Shown: one piece after another, positions 52,906 through 60,908 of the stretch | Layout: each line of letters begins with the position of its first letter | Numbering within the stretch: the first letter of the stretch is position 1 | The notes under the pieces: model-generated | What the model was told of the DNA's origin: nothing | Database searches by the model: none | Seen by the model: only the letters and a program-made list of their open reading frames with translations | Program-made: the position numbers and the translations under genes | Assembly (NCBI GenBank): GCA_031277805.1 | Contig: JAITLR010000009.1 | Span: 744,001 to 808,000, forward strand | From: Comamonas sp. | GTDB taxonomy: Bacteria > Pseudomonadota > Gammaproteobacteria > Burkholderiales > Burkholderiaceae_C | Length of the DNA stretch: 64,000 bases | Direction of reading: 5' to 3'

Positions 52906-54429
52906 ATGACCTTCTCTCATTGGCGCCGCCCGCTGACCTGGCTGCTGGCCTGGGCTCTGGTGGCCGGGGCGGGTACCGGCTGGCTCGCGCACGCCCGGCT
53001 GCTGGCATTGGAAGATGCGTTCACGGTGGATGCGCGCATCGTGCACCGGTTGCTGAGCCAGCGCGCGGTGCAGCATGATGCCGTGATGGCCATGCTGCCA
53101 CTGCTGCAACAGCCGGTGGAAGGCCATAGCTCCAATGCAGCCATGCCGCTGCCGCGCCTGCCAGCCGCCTACCCGCAAATCGTTGAAATCCTGCGCCGCC
53201 TGCCGGGCAGCACCTGGCCCGCCGACTGGCCCCAAGGCCTGCGCACCGCGGCAGACGCTGCCGAGGCACGTTCCCTGCAAAGTGGTCATGCCGAACTGGC
53301 CCAAGCCGAGCTTCCTGCAGGCAAGGTCTGGCTGGTGCTGGCCGGACGAAACACGGCCCATGCCCTGCAGCTGGATCTGCAAACCACCGTTCCCTGGGAC
53401 GAATGGCCCATGGATGCAGGCACAAGTCCCGTACGCGTGCACCTGCAGTACCAGGGCCAGGCATTTGAGGTGCAAGCCGGTCGACGCCTAACCTATGGCT
53501 GGCATTACGACTTTCACAAGCTGCTGGCCTCGCACAGCCAGCCTTTCGACGTGGTGCTGGAACGCGATGTCAGCTGGAGCGAACTGCCCTGGGCAGCCAT
53601 GCTGGCCTGGGCTGCGGCCAGCGCTGCGGCACTGGCGGTGCTGCGTGCATTGCTGCGCCAGCGCGTGGCGGCACGCCGGGCAGAGGAACTGCTGCGGCTG
53701 GGCCAGGTTTCACGCCTGAACCAGCTCGGCGAGCTGGCCGCGGGCATGGCTCATGAGCTCAACCAGCCACTGACCGCATTGCTGGCCAGCACCCAGGCCG
53801 CACAGCGCCTGCTGGGCAAGGACGGTAGCGACGAAGAGCCGGATCTGGACACCGCACGCCATGCCATGGACCAGGCCGTGGCCCAGGCGCGCCGCGCCAG
53901 TGCTGTTGTCGGGCGGCTGCGCCGCGTGGTCGAGCGGCCCGATCTGTCGGGCCAGGTCCAGACCCTGGCCCTGGCCGCCGCCGTGCACGATGCACTGCAT
54001 CTGCTGGAGCCCGAGCTGCGCCGCCGCGGCATCACCGTACAGCTCGATGCCCCCGCCGACCTGCCCGCCGTGCGTGCCGAACCCGTGGCTCTGCAGCAGA
54101 TCATCCACAACCTGGTGATGAATGCGCTGCAGGCCATGGATCAGCCCGAAAGCGGGCAGCGCCGCCTGTGGCTGACCCTGAGCCTCATGCGCCCGCCCAG
54201 CACGCGCGTCCTGCTCAGTGTGCGTGATACAGGCCCGGGCGTAACGCCAGAGGCACGGGCTCACCTGTTCACGCCGTTCTACACCACACGCCCCGACGGT
54301 CTGGGGCTGGGCCTGTCGCTTTCGGAGAGCCTGGCGCAGGCCATGGGCGGAGATCTTTCTCTGGCACCTCCCGGCGATGGGCCAGGCGCCGAATTCCATT
54401 TGCAGCTTCCATTGGCCCAGCAGCCATGA
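52906..54429 (+). CDS. Sensor histidine kinase
   Basis: A 507-residue inner-membrane kinase. Helix 1 is at about residues 11-28 and helix 2 at about 229-250, enclosing a periplasmic sensor domain of some 195 residues. The phospho-acceptor is His283 in MAHELNQPLTALLAS. The ATPase has IIHNLVMNALQAM (N box), RDTGPGVTPEA (G1) and DGLGLGLSLSESLAQAMGG (G2). The cognate regulator follows 10 bases later. The signal is unknown. Confidence 0.92.
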   Translation: MTFSHWRRPLTWLLAWALVAGAGTGWLAHARLLALEDAFTVDARIVHRLLSQRAVQHDAVMAMLPLLQQPVEGHSSNAAMPLPRLPAAYPQIVEILRRLPGSTWPADWPQGLRTAADAAEARSLQSGHAELAQAELPAGKVWLVLAGRNTAHALQLDLQTTVPWDEWPMDAGTSPVRVHLQYQGQAFEVQAGRRLTYGWHYDFHKLLASHSQPFDVVLERDVSWSELPWAAMLAWAAASAAALAVLRALLRQRVAARRAEELLRLGQVSRLNQLGELAAGMAHELNQPLTALLASTQAAQRLLGKDGSDEEPDLDTARHAMDQAVAQARRASAVVGRLRRVVERPDLSGQVQTLALAAAVHDALHLLEPELRRRGITVQLDAPADLPAVRAEPVALQQIIHNLVMNALQAMDQPESGQRRLWLTLSLMRPPSTRVLLSVRDTGPGVTPEARAHLFTPFYTTRPDGLGLGLSLSESLAQAMGGDLSLAPPGDGPGAEFHLQLPLAQQP

Positions 54430-54439
54430 CAGACGCATC

Positions 54440-55066
54440 ATGAACTCTTCCCTCTCGCCCCTGATCCACCTCGTGGACGACGATGCCGCCGTGCGCGACA
54501 GCCTGGCACTGCTCATAGGCACGGTAGGCCTGCGCGTGCAGACCTGGGCCGACCCACAGAAATTTCTCGCCGAATTCGAGCGCAGCGATGTGGGCGCCAT
54601 CGTGCTTGATGTGCGCATGCCCGGCACCAGCGGGTTGACGGTGCTGGACATGCTGGTGGCGCAAGGCGTGGATCAGCCGGTGATCATGCTCACGGGACAC
54701 GGCACAGTGGAGATGTGCCGCCGCGCCTTCAAGGCCGGAGCTGCGGAATTCCTCGAAAAGCCGGTCAACGACGAGCTGCTGATCGAAGCGCTGCAGGCCG
54801 CCGTACGCCAGCATGTGCGTTCGCGCGAACGCCATCACGCGGATCTGCAGGCGCGCGAGCGCTATGCGCAGCTGTCGGGGCGCGAACGCGAGGTTCTGGG
54901 CCTGATCGTGGAAGGCCTGACCAACAAGGAAATCGGCCGCGCGCTGTCGCTCTCTCCGCGCACGGTGGAAACGCACCGGGCCAACCTGTTCGCCAAGCTG
55001 GAGATCGACTCGCTGGCCCAGCTCATCCGGCGCTATGCGGCCCTGGCCGCAGAAACTGCCCCGTAG
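54440..55066 (+). CDS. FixJ/NarL-type response regulator
   Basis: A 208-residue regulator. The receiver opens LIHLVDDDAAVRDSLALL; the phospho-acceptor is Asp57 in IVLDVRMPG, and Lys in FLEKPVNDE is conserved. The LuxR-type HTH is at the C-terminus (LSGREREVLGLIVEGLTNKE and SPRTVETHRANLFAKL). It is paired with the kinase upstream. A palindrome overlapping its stop codon is a candidate binding site that would control the outer-membrane gene downstream. Confidence 0.93.
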   Translation: MNSSLSPLIHLVDDDAAVRDSLALLIGTVGLRVQTWADPQKFLAEFERSDVGAIVLDVRMPGTSGLTVLDMLVAQGVDQPVIMLTGHGTVEMCRRAFKAGAAEFLEKPVNDELLIEALQAAVRQHVRSRERHHADLQARERYAQLSGREREVLGLIVEGLTNKEIGRALSLSPRTVETHRANLFAKLEIDSLAQLIRRYAALAAETAP

Positions 55067-55074
55067 TTCTACGG
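55061..55074. promoter_or_regulatory. Palindromic candidate response-regulator site
   Basis: CCGTAGTTCTACGG has exact 6-base arms and includes the TAG stop codon of the regulator gene. A half-site, CCGCGTAG, follows at 55081. It lies about 145 bases before the start of the beta-barrel gene, with a possible -10 (TACAGT) at 55122-55127 in between. Confidence 0.55.
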
Positions 55075-55216
55075 AGATACCCGCGTAGCCAGCCGCATGG
55101 ACGCTCAGCAGGCGTTTTCCTACAGTTGAGCCCATCCCCGAATGAAGCGCAGCCTGACACTGGCCGTCCTGGTCCAGATGCCGCACTTGCTGAAGTCATC
55201 GGGCCAAGGACTCTTT

Positions 55217-55888
55217 GTGAAAACTCAACGCATCATCCCCCTGCTGATCCTGGCTGCCACCGGCAGCGCCTTTGCCGCTGACAACTACTACGGCGCCCTG
55301 CGCATCAACTCCGCCCGCTATGAAGCCCACGACATGAACTCCAGCGCCCGCCCCGGCCTTGGTCAGTTCGTGACGGGCGATGAGAACAATACCGCTACCG
55401 GCGCTTCCCTGGCCCTCGGCTATCAGCTGCCATCGAACTGGCGCGTGGAAGCCGAGTACACCCTGCCCAAGAACAATGAGTTCACCAGTGGCTCCACCAA
55501 CTTCCCCACCAGCTTCAACCATCACAAGATCCGCTCGCAACGCCTGATGGTCAATGCGTACAAGGATTTCCCACTGAACAGCCAGTTCTCGCTGTACGGC
55601 ACAGCCGGCCTGGGCCTGGCGCACCTGCAGTCCAGCGGCTGGCAAGGCAACCCTGGCCGCCAGTACTTCGGCGCTTCTCAGAACAATCTGGCCTACTCCG
55701 TGGGCTTTGGCGTCACCTATACGCCCGTCCCCAAGGTCAGCATCGACCTGGGCTGGCGCTATGTCGACATGGGCAAGACCAAGACCGGCGCCAACAACTT
55801 CGCCAATGTCCGTGGTCTGGCAGATGAGCAGATGCGCGCCAAGCTGACTTCCAGCGAAGTCTCGATCGGCTTGCGCTATAGCTTCTGA
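55217..55888 (+). CDS. Outer-membrane beta-barrel protein (OmpW/Opa-like)
   Basis: A 223-residue protein starting at GTG, six bases after AAGGA; the signal peptide TQRIIPLLILAATGSAFA begins there, whereas the ATG 75 bases upstream would put 25 residues ahead of it. The mature part has alternating beta strands (YYGALRINSARYEAHD, ASLALGYQLPSNWRVEAEYT, then VSIDLGWRYVDMG) and ends in the C-terminal signature VSIGLRYSF with terminal Phe. An 8-strand barrel is likely. Role unknown; it may be controlled by the adjacent two-component system. Confidence 0.85.
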   Translation: MKTQRIIPLLILAATGSAFAADNYYGALRINSARYEAHDMNSSARPGLGQFVTGDENNTATGASLALGYQLPSNWRVEAEYTLPKNNEFTSGSTNFPTSFNHHKIRSQRLMVNAYKDFPLNSQFSLYGTAGLGLAHLQSSGWQGNPGRQYFGASQNNLAYSVGFGVTYTPVPKVSIDLGWRYVDMGKTKTGANNFANVRGLADEQMRAKLTSSEVSIGLRYSF

Positions 55889-55908
55889 TCTTCTGCGGCA
55901 GCACAATC

Positions 55909-55936
55909 AAAAAGCGGCCCTAAGGCCGCTTTTTTC
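55909..55936 (+). terminator. Rho-independent terminator after the beta-barrel gene
   Basis: An 11-bp stem (AAAAAGCGGCC / GGCCGCTTTTT) around CTAA plus extra T. It can serve both this gene and the convergent Bug receptor gene. Confidence 0.92.
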
Positions 55937-55956
55937 TGGTGTGAAGCAATGCTTTC

Positions 55957-56937
55957 TTACTCGACGCTCAGGCCGATGCTGCGCACCAACTGGGCCACGC
56001 GCACATCCTCGGTCTTGATCTGCTTGGCAAAGACCTGTTGGCCTTCACCCACGGGGGTAATGCCCTGCTGCTGCAGGCTCTTGCGCAACTCGGGGTCTTT
56101 CAGCGCCTTGTCTGTGTCCTGGGCAATGGCCTGCACCACGGCAGCAGGCGTGCCCTTGGGCGCGAACAGGCCGAACCAGGCACCAGCCTCAAAGCCCTTG
56201 TAAGTCTCTGCCAGGGTCTGCACCTGGGGCAGCAACGCATGGCGCTGCAGACCCGACACGGCCAGCGCTGTCAGCTTGCCACTCTGAATCTGAGCAAGGG
56301 CGGGAGCCACGGCGATCAGCATCACATCAACCTGACCGGCCAGCACATCCTGCAGACCCTGAGGACCGCCGCGATAGGGGATATGGGTGGCAAAAAAGCC
56401 CGCACGCTGCTTGAACTGCTCCATGGCCAGATGCTGGGCACCGCCCGTGCCTGACGATGCGTAGTTGATCTTGCCGGGGTGGGCCTTGGCATAGCTGACA
56501 AAGTCCTGCAGATTCTTGAAGCCCTTGCGAGAATTGGCCACCAGCACGAAGTCGGACTGGCCCAGCTTGGTCACCGGCACCAGATCGTTCTTCACGTCAT
56601 AAGGCAGGTTGCGCTGCACATTGGGCATGATCGTGATGGCGCTGTCGCCGCCCACCAGCAGGGTGTAGCCATCGGGCTGCGCCTTGACCACGGCATCCAC
56701 GGCCGAAACACCGCCTGCCGCGCCCTTGTTCTCCACCACCACGGCCTGCTTCCAGTCCTTGCCGACCAGATTGCCCACCTGGCGTGCCAGCAGGTCGGGA
56801 ACGCTGCCTGGGCCATTGGCCACAACCATCTTGACCGAGCGTGTCGGGAAGTCCTGCTGCGCCATGGCTGCGCCCTGCACGCATGTGGCGGCCAGCAAGG
56901 CCCAGGCGGTGCGAGAGAAGAAACGGGGCAGATTCAC
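55957..56937 (-). CDS. Bug-family (TctC-like) periplasmic solute-binding protein
   Basis: A 326-residue exported receptor. A signal peptide ends near TCVQGAAMAQQ. It has VKMVVANGPGSVPDLLARQ, in which the usual PFxxGG loop is replaced by NGPGSV, then ENKGAAGGVSAVDAVVKAQP and HIPYRGGPQGLQDVLAGQV. The altered ligand loop suggests a different ligand from the other four receptors here. It is divergent from a TauE/SafE permease, with a very AT-rich spacer. Confidence 0.9.
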   Translation of the reverse strand: MNLPRFFSRTAWALLAATCVQGAAMAQQDFPTRSVKMVVANGPGSVPDLLARQVGNLVGKDWKQAVVVENKGAAGGVSAVDAVVKAQPDGYTLLVGGDSAITIMPNVQRNLPYDVKNDLVPVTKLGQSDFVLVANSRKGFKNLQDFVSYAKAHPGKINYASSGTGGAQHLAMEQFKQRAGFFATHIPYRGGPQGLQDVLAGQVDVMLIAVAPALAQIQSGKLTALAVSGLQRHALLPQVQTLAETYKGFEAGAWFGLFAPKGTPAAVVQAIAQDTDKALKDPELRKSLQQQGITPVGEGQQVFAKQIKTEDVRVAQLVRSIGLSVE

Positions 56938-56946
56938 GACAGGACT

Positions 56947-57056
56947 CCTTAATTAAGGCAGTCATTGTCAAAACTATTTCTTATTCTTCAAACTATTGTT
57001 TTTCAATTTCTTTATTTCCAAAAATAATTAAACAAAAATTCTTTCCCTCCTAAGAT
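56947..57056. promoter_or_regulatory. AT-rich divergent promoter region with a palindrome
   Basis: CCTTAATTAAGG (56947-56958) is a perfect 12-base palindrome nine bases upstream of the Bug receptor start. About 85 bases of very AT-rich sequence follow toward the permease gene. The composition is far from that of the surroundings and fits promoters with a regulator or H-NS-like binding. Confidence 0.5.
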
Positions 57057-57109
57057 GCCTGCAAAACAAGGCGCAAAGCCATTCCTATAAAAATCGGGAG
57101 ACAAGCATC

Positions 57110-57874
57110 ATGGAGAATCTGGGCCAGCTCGCCCTGTTGCTGGCGGCCGCCTTTACCGCTGGCGCACTCAATGCCGTTGCCGGTGGCGGCAGCTTTCTGA
57201 CACTGCCAGCGCTGGTCTTTACCGGCGTCCCTCCCGTGGTTGCCAATGCCACGGGCACCGTGGCCCTGCTGCCAGGCTATATGGCGGGAGCCTGGGGCTT
57301 CAAGGACGATATGGCGCCGCCACCCGGTCTTTCCATGAACCAGGTCGTGGTGCTGTCCCTGATCGGCGGCTGCGCCGGCGCAGCGCTGCTGCTGTTCACG
57401 CCCGATGCCACTTTCCGCAAGGTCGTACCCTGGCTGCTGCTGGCCGCCACAACGATGTTTGCCTTTGGCCCGCAATTGCGCGCCTGGGCCGCCGGCAAGA
57501 ATGCCGAACACACAGCACCATCGCTTGCCAGGGCAGCCGTCGGCATGCTGGCCGTGGCCATTTATGGCGGCTACTTCAACGGCGGCCTGGGCATCTTGCT
57601 GCTGGCCCTGTTCGGCCTGCTGGGCCAGACCCAGCTCAATGCCATGAACGGCATGAAGAATCTGGTCTCGGCCCTGCTGACGGTCATTGCCGTGGTCATC
57701 TATGCCGTGGGCGGCATTGTGGAATGGAAGCAGGCCCTGATCATGATGGTGGCCGCTACTCTAGGCGGCTACCTGGGCGCACGCGTGGCGCGCAAGATAC
57801 CGGCGCATATCCTGCGCTGGGGCATTGTCGCGACTGGGCTGGTGATGGCGGGCCTGTTCTTCGCCAAGGGCTGA
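57110..57874 (+). CDS. Sulfite exporter TauE/SafE-family permease (TSUP)
   Basis: A 254-residue inner-membrane protein with about eight helices in two related halves. The first helix contains AFTAGALNAVAGGGSFLTLP and the second half contains GGYFNGGLGILLLALFGLLG, the repeated Gly-rich motif of the family. TSUP proteins move sulfite, sulfoacetate or other organic anions. It may be linked to the ligand of the divergent Bug receptor. The start follows a GGGAG site. Confidence 0.9.
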   Translation: MENLGQLALLLAAAFTAGALNAVAGGGSFLTLPALVFTGVPPVVANATGTVALLPGYMAGAWGFKDDMAPPPGLSMNQVVVLSLIGGCAGAALLLFTPDATFRKVVPWLLLAATTMFAFGPQLRAWAAGKNAEHTAPSLARAAVGMLAVAIYGGYFNGGLGILLLALFGLLGQTQLNAMNGMKNLVSALLTVIAVVIYAVGGIVEWKQALIMMVAATLGGYLGARVARKIPAHILRWGIVATGLVMAGLFFAKG

Positions 57875-57890
57875 AGCCTGCGCACAAAAC

Positions 57891-57923
57891 AAAAAGCCTT
57901 CTCGATGATGAGAAGGCTTTTTT
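57891..57923 (+). terminator. Rho-independent terminator after the permease gene
   Basis: A perfect 13-bp stem (AAAAAGCCTTCTC / GAGAAGGCTTTTT) around GATGAT with a T-run. It may also end dbpA transcription from the other strand. Confidence 0.93.
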
Positions 57924-57935
57924 GTGAGCAACCCA

Positions 57936-57985
57936 CGCTTGATGGATAAGCGATAGATGCCGATTTGACTGCTATTTCTTAAAGC
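57936..57985. repeat. Family A repeat next to the dbpA stop
   Basis: CGCTTGATGGATAAGCG forms a 5-bp stem, then GACTGCTATTTCTTAAAGCAAGC follows in two parts. The right end reaches the dbpA stop codon, so the last dbpA codons border the repeat. Confidence 0.55.
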
Positions 57986-59388
57986 AAGCGGGCTTTCACG
58001 GTCTTGCCCTTGACCTTGCCCGCATTGAGCTTGGCGCAGGCCGCCGAAGCAATCTTGCGATCCACGGCCACATAGGTGGAAAAGTCGTTGACACTGATCT
58101 TGCCGATCTGGTCGCGGCTGTAGCCGAAGTCGGCGCACATGGCGCCCATCACATCGCCGGCGCGGATCTTTTCCTTGCGGCCACCGATGATCTGGATGGT
58201 CATCATGGGCGGCAGCAGCTCGCCACCGGCGGCGGGCGTAAGTTCGTCCACAGGGAAGAATTGCGAAGCACGGCCTTGCAGCTGCTCGATCTTGCCCACG
58301 CTGCCCATCTCGTCCATGCTGACCAGATTCAGCGCCAGCCCTTCGGCATCGCCACGGCCCGTGCGACCGATGCGGTGGATATGCACCTCTGGGTCGGGCG
58401 TCACATCCACATTGATGACGGCCGACAGGTCGGCAATGTCCAGGCCGCGCGCCGCCACATCGGTGGCGACCAGCACGCTGCAGCTCTTGTTGGCAAACTG
58501 CACCAGCACTTCATCGCGCTCGCGCTGCTCCAGCTCGCCGAACAGGGCCAGAGCGCTGAAGCCCTGGGCCTGCAGCTCGCTCACCACATCTCGGCATTGC
58601 TGCTTGGTATTGCAAAAGGCAATGCTCGACTCGGGACGGAAATGCGCCAGCAGCTTGGCCACCGTGCCCACTTTCTCGCGGGCACCGACTTCGTACCAGC
58701 GCTGCTCTATCTTGCCCGCGCTGTGCTGGGTCGCGACCTTGACGGTCTGCGGATCGCACATGAAGCGATTGGCCAGCGACGCAATGCCATCGGGGTAGGT
58801 GGCCGAGAACAGCAGGGTCTGGCGATCCGCCGGGCATTGGCGCACCACGGTTTCGATATCGCCGAGAAAGCCCATGTCCAGCATGCGATCGGCCTCGTCC
58901 AGCACCAGGGTCTTGAGATTGCTGATATCGAGCTTGCCGCGCTCCATCAGATCCATCACGCGGCCCGGTGTACCGACGACGATGTGCGCACCGTTTTCCA
59001 GTGAGGCAATCTGGTTGCGCGAAGGCACGCCGCCATAGACGGTGACGACCTTGATATTGTCCTGGGCCCGCGCCAGGCGGCGGATTTCGGTGGCAACCTG
59101 GTCTGCCAGCTCGCGTGTGGGGCACAGCACCATGGCCTGCACGGCAAACCAGCGCGGGTTCAGGCGGTCGACCATGGGCAGGCCGAAGGCAGCGGTCTTG
59201 CCACTGCCCGTGCTGGCCTGTGCGATCAAATCCTTGCCCTGCAGGGTCAGCGGCAGGCTGGCGGCCTGGATGGGCGTCATCTGCGCATAACCGAGCTGCT
59301 GGAGGTTGGCCAGCATTTCAGAGGACAGGGGCAGCGCCGAGAAAGCGGTGGAGTCAGTGGCCTTGGCGGCGCTGGTGGAGGTATTCAT
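57979..59388 (-). CDS. dbpA: ATP-dependent RNA helicase DbpA
   Basis: A DEAD-box helicase of 469 residues that acts in 50S subunit assembly at 23S rRNA hairpin 92. It has the Q motif (TPIQAASLPL), Walker A ASTGSGKT, DEAD in LVLDEADRML, SAT in LLFSATYP, and HRIGRTGRGD. The C-terminal 75 residues form the DbpA RNA-binding domain (TIQIIGGRKEKIRAGDVMGA). The start at MNTSTS was chosen. Confidence 0.95.
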   Translation of the reverse strand: MNTSTSAAKATDSTAFSALPLSSEMLANLQQLGYAQMTPIQAASLPLTLQGKDLIAQASTGSGKTAAFGLPMVDRLNPRWFAVQAMVLCPTRELADQVATEIRRLARAQDNIKVVTVYGGVPSRNQIASLENGAHIVVGTPGRVMDLMERGKLDISNLKTLVLDEADRMLDMGFLGDIETVVRQCPADRQTLLFSATYPDGIASLANRFMCDPQTVKVATQHSAGKIEQRWYEVGAREKVGTVAKLLAHFRPESSIAFCNTKQQCRDVVSELQAQGFSALALFGELEQRERDEVLVQFANKSCSVLVATDVAARGLDIADLSAVINVDVTPDPEVHIHRIGRTGRGDAEGLALNLVSMDEMGSVGKIEQLQGRASQFFPVDELTPAAGGELLPPMMTIQIIGGRKEKIRAGDVMGAMCADFGYSRDQIGKISVNDFSTYVAVDRKIASAACAKLNAGKVKGKTVKARLL

Positions 59389-59545
59389 AGGTCGCAATTA
59401 TCCGGGGACTGCGGACAGCGAGTTGCCTGAGTGACTATTCACACGGGTTGTCCCTCTCAAGCCCTCTGCAGCCATGCGCCTAGGCTGGAAAGCACGGCCT
59501 TTGCCAGGCACAGGCCGCCACGTCACTCCCAACACCCACGAAAAC

Positions 59546-60877
59546 ATGCACCCTCAACTTGCCCGCAGCTTCTGCGCCATTGCCGCCGCCATTTGCGCCT
59601 TCAGCGCCAGCCCCGCCTGGAGCGCAGATCTGGACCCTCAGCCCATCAAGCCCGAGCTGCAACGCCTGATCGGCCAGATGTACCCCAATATGCGCAGCAT
59701 CTATGAAGACCTGCATGCCCACCCCGAGCTGGGTTTTCAGGAAACGCGCACCGCCGCCAAGCTGGCTGCCGAGATGCGCAAGCTGGGCTTTGAAGTCACC
59801 GAGGGCATTGGCAAGACCGGCCTGGTTGCCATTTACCGCAACGGCACAGGTCCCACAGTGATGGTGCGTACAGAGCTCGACGCCCTGCCCATGGAAGAGA
59901 AGACCGGCCTGCCCTACGCCAGCAAGGCCAAAGCCCAGTACAACGGCAAGGAAAGCTTTGTCGCCCATAGCTGCGGCCACGATATGCATATGACCAGTTG
60001 GCTGGGCACGGCTCAGGCGCTGCTGGGCATGAAAGACAAGTGGAAAGGCATGTTGATGTTCGTGGCCCAGCCTTCCGAAGAGACCGTGACCGGCGCCAAG
60101 GCCATGCTGGCCGACGGCCTGTTCAAGAAATTCGGCAAACCCGACTATGCGTTTGCGCTGCATACCGGCTCCATGCCTTATGGAATGGTGGGCTATGTGG
60201 CCGGGCCTGCGACCTCCAATTCGGACTCGCTGGACATCACGTTTCATGGCCGTGGCAGCCATGGCTCCATGCCGGACAAAGGCATTGACCCCGTGCTCAT
60301 GGCCTCGCGCTTTGTGGTCGATGTACAGGGCGTGATCAGCCGCGAGAAAGATCCCATGGAGTTCGGTGTGGTCACCGTGGGCGCCTTCAACTCGGGCAGC
60401 GCGGGCAATATCATTCCCGACCAGGCGCGGCTGCTCGGAACAATCCGCAGCTACAAGAGCGAGGTGCGCACAAAAATGCACGAAGGCATTGAGCGCACGG
60501 CCAAGGCCGAAGCCGCCATGTCGGGCGCTCCTGCACCTGAGGTCAAGCTGGTCAAGGGCTCGGATGCCGTGGTCAATGACGCGGCACTGGTAGGCCGCAC
60601 CGTCAAGCTGTTCAAGGCCGCACTCGGCGACCGCAATGTGATCCCCATCTCACCCATCACGGCCAGCGAAGATTTCTCGGACTTCATCAATCAGGGTGTG
60701 CCATCCATGTTCTACACCCTGGGCGTGTACGACCCCAAGAAGGTGGCCGAGGCCAGTCAGCCCGGTGGCAAGCCCCTGCCCTTCAATCACTCGCCCTTCT
60801 TCGCTCCCGAACCAGAACCCACGTTCAAGACCGGCGTGGAAACCATGACGCTGGCCGTCATGAACGTGATGCAGTAA
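59546..60877 (+). CDS. Exported M20-family amidohydrolase
   Basis: A 443-residue enzyme with a signal peptide (FCAIAAAICAFSASPAWSA), so probably periplasmic. The metal-binding marks are HSCGHDMHMTSWLGTAQAL, VAQPSEETVTGAKAML and the late PISPITASEDFSDF. The dimerisation domain contains ITFHGRGSHGSMPDKGIDP. It hydrolyses an N-acyl amino acid or peptide-like substrate. The ATG opening the signal peptide was chosen. It is convergent with another exported M20 enzyme, 31 bases apart. Confidence 0.9.
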   Translation: MHPQLARSFCAIAAAICAFSASPAWSADLDPQPIKPELQRLIGQMYPNMRSIYEDLHAHPELGFQETRTAAKLAAEMRKLGFEVTEGIGKTGLVAIYRNGTGPTVMVRTELDALPMEEKTGLPYASKAKAQYNGKESFVAHSCGHDMHMTSWLGTAQALLGMKDKWKGMLMFVAQPSEETVTGAKAMLADGLFKKFGKPDYAFALHTGSMPYGMVGYVAGPATSNSDSLDITFHGRGSHGSMPDKGIDPVLMASRFVVDVQGVISREKDPMEFGVVTVGAFNSGSAGNIIPDQARLLGTIRSYKSEVRTKMHEGIERTAKAEAAMSGAPAPEVKLVKGSDAVVNDAALVGRTVKLFKAALGDRNVIPISPITASEDFSDFINQGVPSMFYTLGVYDPKKVAEASQPGGKPLPFNHSPFFAPEPEPTFKTGVETMTLAVMNVMQ

Positions 60878-60908
60878 TCGCAAGCCAGCCCCGTCAGCGG
60901 GGCTGGCG

